NCBI GenBank assembly: GCA_963790045.1
Contig: CAWBMS010000001.1
Coordinates: forward strand, 1-48,055
Length of the DNA stretch: 48,055 nucleotides
From: DATKMP01 sp963790045
GTDB taxonomy: Bacteria; Bacteroidota; Ignavibacteria; UBA10030
Direction: 5' to 3'
Of this stretch, positions 43,384-48,055 are shown piece after piece. Position 1 is the first letter of the stretch; each line of letters starts with the position of its first letter. The position numbers were made by a program, and so were the translations under genes. The notes under the pieces were generated by a model. It had not been told where the DNA came from. It saw only the letters and a list, made by a program, of their open reading frames with translations, and did not search any database.

Positions 43384-44273
43384 TTAAGACACTACCGCAA
43401 TTGCGGCAGGTGTTGTTTGCTGAACTTTCATCTTCGCTTCAATCTTCACCGGAACAAAATGCCGCTGCACTCCAAGCTGCTGCGGTGAACATCCCAGTGC
43501 AAGACCGATTGCCTGCGTGATATATAAAACAGGAATTGAATATTTTTTTCCGCTGACGCGCTCAATTTCTGCACGGCGCATATCGAGATTGGAATGGCAC
43601 ATCGGGCAAGCAACGATAATTGCTTCCGCTCCGCGCGATGTTGCATCTTCCAAAATGTTTGCGCATAAGCTTTCCAACAATATCCGTACGCGTAATGGAA
43701 AAACTTGCACCGCAGCATTCAGTCTTCATTCGCCCAATCTAACGGCGTTGCACCGATGCGCTTCATCAGTTCATCCATTTCCATCGGATCTTCCATACGC
43801 GTATGATGCATCACGCTCGTCGGACGAACAAGCAAGCATCCGTAATAACACACAACTTTGTGCGCGGAGATCTACCGCGGAAATGTTTTTACGACTTCCG
43901 GTGTAAGCGGCGTAAACCGCAAAATATTTTCCCCGAATAAATGCGACATATCCCATATCGACAATCTTCGCAATCTTCATCCGCATGGATTCATCATGCC
44001 CACGGTTCAACTCTTGTCGATGCAGAACGAAGTAAACACTCACACGGCACGGCAAGTTCGTTCATCTGCTGCACTTCTGCCTGCGCAGAATTTTTGCCGA
44101 CAACGCAGCGACAACGTGTGATCGACTGCATGAGCAGAGCTTGCACCGCAGCAATTCCATCCTTCCACTTCTTCTAATTCCAATCCAAGTTTGGGAGCAA
44201 TCGCGTGTAAAGATTCTGCATATTCACGCGCTGAACCTTCCATCGAACATCCCGGATACAATCCCATTTTCAT
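43384..44273 (-). pseudogene. hdrB: HdrB (CCG-domain heterodisulfide reductase subunit B), at least four frameshifts
   Basis: About 296 residues when frames are joined. It starts MKMGLYPGCSMEGSAREYAE at 44273, then LEEVEGWNCCGASSAHAVDH (first CCG motif). The middle is scattered over three frames, with YFVLHRQELNRGHD and CYYGCLLVRPTSVMHH. The second CCG motif, ECCGASFSITRTDIVGKL, lies near 43715. It ends VACPMCHSNLDMRRAEIERV and VLYITQAIGLALGCSPQQLG. HdrB holds the non-cubane 4Fe-4S clusters that reduce the disulfide. All ligand motifs survive. It overlaps hdrC at GCATGA. Confidence 0.85.
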
Positions 44274-44830
44274 CAGGCATGCTCCTTTGCTGCAAAAATT
44301 TTGCTGACGAATTTTCTACGGAAACCGGGAAACAATGAAAGCTTGCCTTTGAGAAACATCACGGGCGCAACAGTGATATCCTGCATAAAATGTCCGGTGC
44401 GCAATTTGTATTCGCCGACCATTCCCATTTCCCACATTCTTCCAAAATGCTTGATCGTGTCGATGAACGAAGTGTGAAATGATACAATATCTTTTGCTTT
44501 TGGATTGACAAGTTTGCGTTTGAGAGATTCTGCACGGAGAACATCCATGACTTTCGGAAGATCGACTTCCATCGGACAGCGTGCAATACAGGTTTGACAG
44601 GAAAGACACAACCAGATACTATAACTGCCGAGCACGCGCGTTTCGGATTCTGCACTCCGAGTTTGCAGATGACGAAGAACAACACTTGGCGCGAGATCCA
44701 TTTCCGAAGCGGCAGGACATCCGGCAGAACATTTTCCGCATTGATAACACCGTTCCACCGAAATACCTGTTCGGTTCTGAACTATGCCGACAAGCGAAAT
44801 ATCTTCGGCATTGTGAATATTATGCGACAT
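44273..44830 (-). CDS. hdrC: HdrC, 4Fe-4S subunit of heterodisulfide reductase
   Basis: 185 residues, intact. Two 4Fe-4S sites, CYQCGKCSAGCPAASEMD (about residues 29-46) and CLSCQTCIARCPMEVDLPKV (about 74-93), are followed by a helical tail (DTIKHFGRMWEMGMVGEYKL). It relays electrons between HdrA and HdrB. It is the first gene of the operon hdrC-hdrB-hdrA-mvhD-(MBL)-flxC-flxB-(pentapeptide)-flxA. A 321-base AT-rich gap upstream should hold the promoter. Confidence 0.93.
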   Translation of the reverse strand: MSHNIHNAEDISLVGIVQNRTGISVERCYQCGKCSAGCPAASEMDLAPSVVLRHLQTRSAESETRVLGSYSIWLCLSCQTCIARCPMEVDLPKVMDVLRAESLKRKLVNPKAKDIVSFHTSFIDTIKHFGRMWEMGMVGEYKLRTGHFMQDITVAPVMFLKGKLSLFPGFRRKFVSKIFAAKEHA

Positions 44831-45151
44831 TCGTATTCCTATTCAAAATGAAACGAACAACCGGTAAGTTTGGACAAATTGCATGCGCAAAAATGCGCCG
44901 CAGATGGTGACGGATAGGTTATTTGCTAACTAATAATTTTATTATTCGAACGTTGGTTAATTCAATAATCGTGAATTTAAAATTCCTATTACAAAATATA
45001 AATAGTCACTTCCAAATACTTCCTGTTTTGTAGATGTAAGATAAGAAAATAATCCCAAAATTATGAGAGCCAAAATATTAATTCTACACAAAGTTCAAAA
45101 CTGAGAATGTTTTATTTTTGAATATCGCTGATGTGTGGTTCGTTTTAAACT
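44831..45151. other. AT-rich gap upstream of the hdr-flx operon
   Basis: Contains no gene that I can see. A small hairpin GCGCA-AAAA-TGCGC lies near 44885-44898. The rest is AT-rich and probably holds the operon promoter, but no clear -35/-10 pair stands out. Confidence 0.4.
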
Positions 45152-46978
45152 TTAAAGTTCCAATCGTTCGATTAAATCGAATCGCTTGAGCCGCCGTAAT
45201 TCATTTTTCAATTCTATCCGTTTTTCCTTTTTGTAGAGGAAGAAAAATAATTGCTGCAATTTCTTTTCCGGAATGGAGCGCGGTGTAGAAAATAGCTCCA
45301 TCGTGTACGGATTGATGCCAGTATAGAACATCACAGAAGCAAGTGTCATCGGCGTAGGAGTAAAATCCTGCACCTGTTCTAAATTCATATTCAGCTTGCG
45401 CAATTGGATGGAAAGCTCTGCCATATCATCCAGGTCGCTTGCCGGCAAACTGGAAATAAAATATGGAATCAGCTGCTGATTCAATCCGTTCGCTTCGCAG
45501 ATGTCGGTAAAACGTTTTTGCAATTGAACAAAACTTGCAAACGGCGGTTTGCGCACAAGCTTCAATACTTTTTCCGATGTATGTTCCGGCGCAACTTTTA
45601 ATCTACCGGAAACATGATGCACAACAAGTTCTTCAAGATATTTTATTGCGGAAGCATTGACCGGCTTGTTGTTCGGATCAAGAATTAAATCGTATCGAAT
45701 GCCGCTGCCGATGGTAATTTTTTTAACGCCTTTCACTGCGCGCGCTTCTTGATATAATTCCATCAACGGCGTGCAATCGGTATCTAAATTTTTGCAGACA
45801 ACGGGAAAGATGCAGGACGATCTCTTGCATACTGCACATTGCTGTTCATTCACACCTTTCATCTGATACATATTTGCCGATGGCCCGCCGAGATCCGAGA
45901 TGTGCCCCTTGAATGTCGGTGCAGCGACAATAGTTTTCAATTCATTCAGAATAGATTCTTTCGATCTGCTCGCAATAAATTTTCCTTGGTGCGCTGAAAT
46001 AGTACAGAATGAACATCCTCCAAAACATCCGCGATGAATCGTAACAGAATCTTTAATCATCTCAAACGCTGGTATCGGTTCTTTTCCATCATATCGCGGA
46101 TGCGGTAACCTTGAGAACGGCAGCGCATACACGTCATCCATTTCCTCCTGCGTCATCGGCGGAAACGATGGATTGATGACAACCCATTCATCGCCAGATT
46201 TTTCTGCAAGCGGACGCTGCTGCAGTTTATTTGATTCTTCTTCCGTGATGACAAAATTTTTCGCAAACGCTTCTTTATTCTTCACGCATTCTTCAGAAGA
46301 AGCAAGCATCAACAACGATTTATCCGCAGGAAGATTCTTTGTCCGGTATGCTGTTTGCGGAATACTGGTGATACTTACAATTTCATTTCCGTCACGAATT
46401 GCATTTGCAACAGCAACGGTAGATTTTTCGCTCATTCCATACAATAAAAGATCGGCGCCAGAATCCATCAAGATCGACGGCTTCAACGAATCGCTCCAGT
46501 AATCGTAATGCGTCAAGCGACGGAGTGATGCTTCAATGCCGCCGATGATGAGCGGCACTTGCGGATATAATGACTTGAGAATTTTAGAATAGACCGTCAC
46601 GGCATAATCGGGACGCTGGCCGAATGCATTGCCCGGCGTGAATGCATCATTCGAACGTAACCGCTTGTTTGCCGTGTAATGGTTCACCATCGAATCCATA
46701 TTGCCGGACGTAACACCGAAAAATAATTTGGGTATTCCGAGTTTTTTAAAATCCCGAAGATCATCGCGCCAGTTTGGCTGCGGCACAACGGCAACGTTAT
46801 AGCCCGCATGTTCCAGCACGCGTGCAATCACCGCAACACCGAACGATGGATGATCGATATATGCATCGCCCGTGAACAAAATCACATCCGCTTGTTCCCA
46901 TCCCAATGCTCGCATCTCTTTAATGGAGGTAGGAAAGGACAAATGTGTTCGTTCAGTATAAGAAGACGTGTTCTTCAT
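45152..46978 (-). CDS. YgiQ family radical SAM protein
   Basis: 608 residues, intact. The N-terminus (SFPTSIKEMRALGWEQADVI, TGDAYIDHPSFGVAVIARVL) is the B12-binding-like YgiQ domain. The radical SAM 4Fe-4S motif is HRGCFGGCSFCTI (CxxxCxxC). Further family marks are GGIEASLRRLTHYDYW, LGGPSANMYQMKG followed by CKRSSCIFPVVC, and VAPEHTSEKVLKLVRKP. The physiological reaction of YgiQ is not established. It is somewhat shorter at the C-terminus than the enterobacterial protein. It is a lone gene followed by the AT-rich gap and preceded by the tRNA terminator. Confidence 0.93.
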   Translation of the reverse strand: MKNTSSYTERTHLSFPTSIKEMRALGWEQADVILFTGDAYIDHPSFGVAVIARVLEHAGYNVAVVPQPNWRDDLRDFKKLGIPKLFFGVTSGNMDSMVNHYTANKRLRSNDAFTPGNAFGQRPDYAVTVYSKILKSLYPQVPLIIGGIEASLRRLTHYDYWSDSLKPSILMDSGADLLLYGMSEKSTVAVANAIRDGNEIVSITSIPQTAYRTKNLPADKSLLMLASSEECVKNKEAFAKNFVITEEESNKLQQRPLAEKSGDEWVVINPSFPPMTQEEMDDVYALPFSRLPHPRYDGKEPIPAFEMIKDSVTIHRGCFGGCSFCTISAHQGKFIASRSKESILNELKTIVAAPTFKGHISDLGGPSANMYQMKGVNEQQCAVCKRSSCIFPVVCKNLDTDCTPLMELYQEARAVKGVKKITIGSGIRYDLILDPNNKPVNASAIKYLEELVVHHVSGRLKVAPEHTSEKVLKLVRKPPFASFVQLQKRFTDICEANGLNQQLIPYFISSLPASDLDDMAELSIQLRKLNMNLEQVQDFTPTPMTLASVMFYTGINPYTMELFSTPRSIPEKKLQQLFFFLYKKEKRIELKNELRRLKRFDLIERLEL

Positions 46979-47070
46979 TCATTCTTTAACAAATTCAGAG
47001 AGAATCTTGTTACACAATATACGCTAATATGAATTTTATTAGATGAGGTATTTGCGGGAAATAAAAAAAC

Positions 47071-47103
47071 AACGACGGGTAACATTTTCCGTTACCCGTC
47101 GTT
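47071..47103 (-). terminator. Rho-independent terminator of the tRNA gene
   Basis: AACGACGGGTAAC/GTTACCCGTCGTT, a perfect 13-bp stem with a 7-base loop, followed on the minus strand by GTTTTTTTATTT. It lies just downstream of tRNA-Val. Confidence 0.9.
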
Positions 47104-47114
47104 AAAAATAATTG

Positions 47115-47189
47115 TGGGCGCTACTGGGATCGAACCAGTGACCTTACGCGTGTGAGGCGTACGCTCTGAACCAGCTGAGCTAAGCGCCC
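47115..47189 (-). tRNA. tRNA-Val (anticodon CAC)
   Basis: The minus strand reads GGGCGCTTAGCTCAGCTGG at the 5' end. The acceptor stem GGGCGCT/AGCGCCC is complete, the D arm is GCTCAGCTGGTTCAGAGC, the anticodon stem TACGC/GCGTA closes the loop CTCACAC (anticodon CAC at 47152-47154, decoding GUG), and the T arm has GGTTCGATCC. The discriminator is A and CCA is not encoded. Length is 75 bases. Confidence 0.95.
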
Positions 47190-47274
47190 TTACTTGTTGT
47201 AGTAAAATATACAAACACTTTGTTCACAGCGCAAGGGGAAGACCGTGTAGGCGCTCTCTCCGTACTCGCGCAAC

Positions 47275-47688
47275 CTAATTACAATATTTATCTAAAGCGT
47301 AAGATGCCTGAGAATTGCCCAGCTTGACCGCCATTTTAAAATCTTCACAAGCATCTTTCTTTTTTTTCATTCCAACCTTTGCCATTCCGCGCATATAAAA
47401 TGCATCGGCATATTTTGGATTACATTCTATCGCCATCGTAAAATCCGAAATAGCGCCGGTATAATCTTTAAGATTAAATTTGCTGATGCCGCGGTAATAG
47501 TACGGTTTTGGTTCCGTTGGTTGCTGTTCGATCACTTTGGTAAAATCTGAAATTGCTCCATAGTAATCACCTTTGGTGGTTTTGTTTAACCCGCTGTCAT
47601 ACAAGCTACCTTTGTCTTGTGCATTGACAATGTTCAATTGCATTGTCATCAATATGGCAAGAGCAATATAAAATGTTCCTCTTCTCAT
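47275..47688 (-). CDS. Secreted TPR-repeat protein
   Basis: 137 residues behind AGGAGTCGTTGCA. The signal peptide is IALAILMTMQLNIVNAQ, cleaved about residue 24. Three TPR units follow: LYDSGLNKTTKGDYYGAISD, PYYYRGISKFNLKDYTGAIS and AFYMRGMAKVGMKKKKDACE. The last ends AVKLGNSQASYALDKYCN, as in Bacteroidota periplasmic TPR proteins. It probably acts as a small protein-protein adaptor in the periplasm. No neighbour hints at its partner. Confidence 0.9.
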   Translation of the reverse strand: MRRGTFYIALAILMTMQLNIVNAQDKGSLYDSGLNKTTKGDYYGAISDFTKVIEQQPTEPKPYYYRGISKFNLKDYTGAISDFTMAIECNPKYADAFYMRGMAKVGMKKKKDACEDFKMAVKLGNSQASYALDKYCN

Positions 47689-47806
47689 TGCAACGACTCC
47701 TGAGTCACTCCATGAATTTATTCAGTAATTCCAAATCCAAACTCTTTTTACCTGCGCACAAGAGTAGCAATTTTTATTTGAGAACGCAAGAGGATTTTTT
47801 TTTCTT

Positions 47807-48055
47807 TTATATTTTTTTTGAGAAACAGAGCGGGCATTCACACATCGCTCTCAGTCCTGGCCATGGATATATTCCTGTGTTGTGCCCATCACCCCATGAA
47901 ATCTGCAGCGCATAATGACCAATTGTTTCAGCGCCGCGCAATTCATATTTTCCCGGTAAGGCCGGGCTTGATTGTGGTTTATATGTTCGCAACAACACTG
48001 TTTCTCCTTGACATCCCGCACAAGGACATCGATCACGAAGCGTTTGTAATGGCCA
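47807..48055 (-). CDS. DUF971 (gamma-butyrobetaine hydroxylase N-terminal-like) protein, N-terminus beyond the window
   Basis: The minus frame enters at the window edge as WPLQTLRDRCPCAGCQGET and ends at 47807. The domain core is HYALQISWGDGHNTGIYPWP followed by LRAMCECPLC, which with the upstream CPCAGC gives the Cys set typical of DUF971. In eukaryotes this domain sits at the N-terminus of gamma-butyrobetaine dioxygenase. Stand-alone bacterial versions are small (about 100 residues), often near Mrp/ApbC-type Fe-S carriers, and of unknown function. About 80 residues are visible here; the start is outside. Confidence 0.85.
   Translation of the reverse strand, partial: WPLQTLRDRCPCAGCQGETVLLRTYKPQSSPALPGKYELRGAETIGHYALQISWGDGHNTGIYPWPGLRAMCECPLCFSKKI

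Noticed and set aside
43384..44273. Several small new ferredoxin-like genes
   Set aside because: The pieces line up end to end as one HdrB with both CCG motifs; separate genes are not needed.

Overview
The window looks like one contig from a Bacteroidota/Chlorobiota/Ignavibacteriota-type (FCB group) anaerobe or facultative anaerobe. Evidence: a type IX secretion C-terminal sorting domain with the NYPNPFNPTTTIEF signature (6.2-6.5 kb), a FadL/OmpP1 outer-membrane protein, long Ser/Thr/Asn/Gly-rich surface proteins, an EF-P whose loop has the HRTPGNLRAF form, the efp-accB-accC gene order, and a FlxABCD-HdrABC-type electron-transfer operon. Almost everything after 2.5 kb is on the minus strand. 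Species cannot be fixed from the sequence alone.

Layout: 1-938 is a junction between a minus-strand acyl-CoA synthetase (NDP-forming) fragment and the C-terminal half of an LDH-type malate dehydrogenase on the plus strand. 1.1-2.4 kb holds a FadL-type porin ending in a bidirectional terminator. 2.5-4.4 kb holds an RsbW-like anti-sigma kinase and a beta-CASP metallo-beta-lactamase-fold nuclease broken by four frameshifts. 4.5-6.2 kb holds two lipoproteins. 6.2-28.1 kb is a surface-protein locus: a ~1350-residue Ig-repeat/dockerin/T9SS protein, a 19-copy 21-bp minisatellite, three medium solenoid-like secreted proteins, and a ~3300-residue giant protein made of the same modules. 28.1-31.4 kb holds two receiver-only response regulators, a NarL/NreC-type regulator and its GAF-HisKA_3 kinase. 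31.5-35.2 kb is housekeeping (gcvH, accC, accB, efp, HAD phosphatase). 35.3-36.7 kb is a MelB/GPH-type sugar symporter. 36.9-44.8 kb is an Hdr-Flx operon read hdrC-hdrB-hdrA-mvhD-[class B1 metallo-beta-lactamase-like]-flxC-flxB-[pentapeptide protein]-flxA. 45.2-48 kb holds a YgiQ radical SAM protein, tRNA-Val(CAC), a secreted TPR protein and a DUF971 protein running off the end.

How the parts fit: the Hdr-Flx proteins would couple NAD(H) to ferredoxin and a disulfide/thiol couple by flavin-based electron bifurcation in fermentative or respiratory metabolism. The surface locus would export large fibrous or adhesive proteins, with the adjacent phosphorelay as a possible controller (inference from proximity only).

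A major caveat is that roughly 25-30 single-base frameshifts interrupt otherwise well-conserved genes, often at homopolymers, while neighbours such as accC, efp, ygiQ, hdrC and flxB are intact. I read most as consensus errors in a draft or metagenomic assembly rather than true pseudogenes. One exception may be the B1 metallo-beta-lactamase-like gene, which also lacks two zinc-ligand histidines. Broken genes are listed either whole (type pseudogene) or as their open pieces, each piece saying which gene it belongs to.
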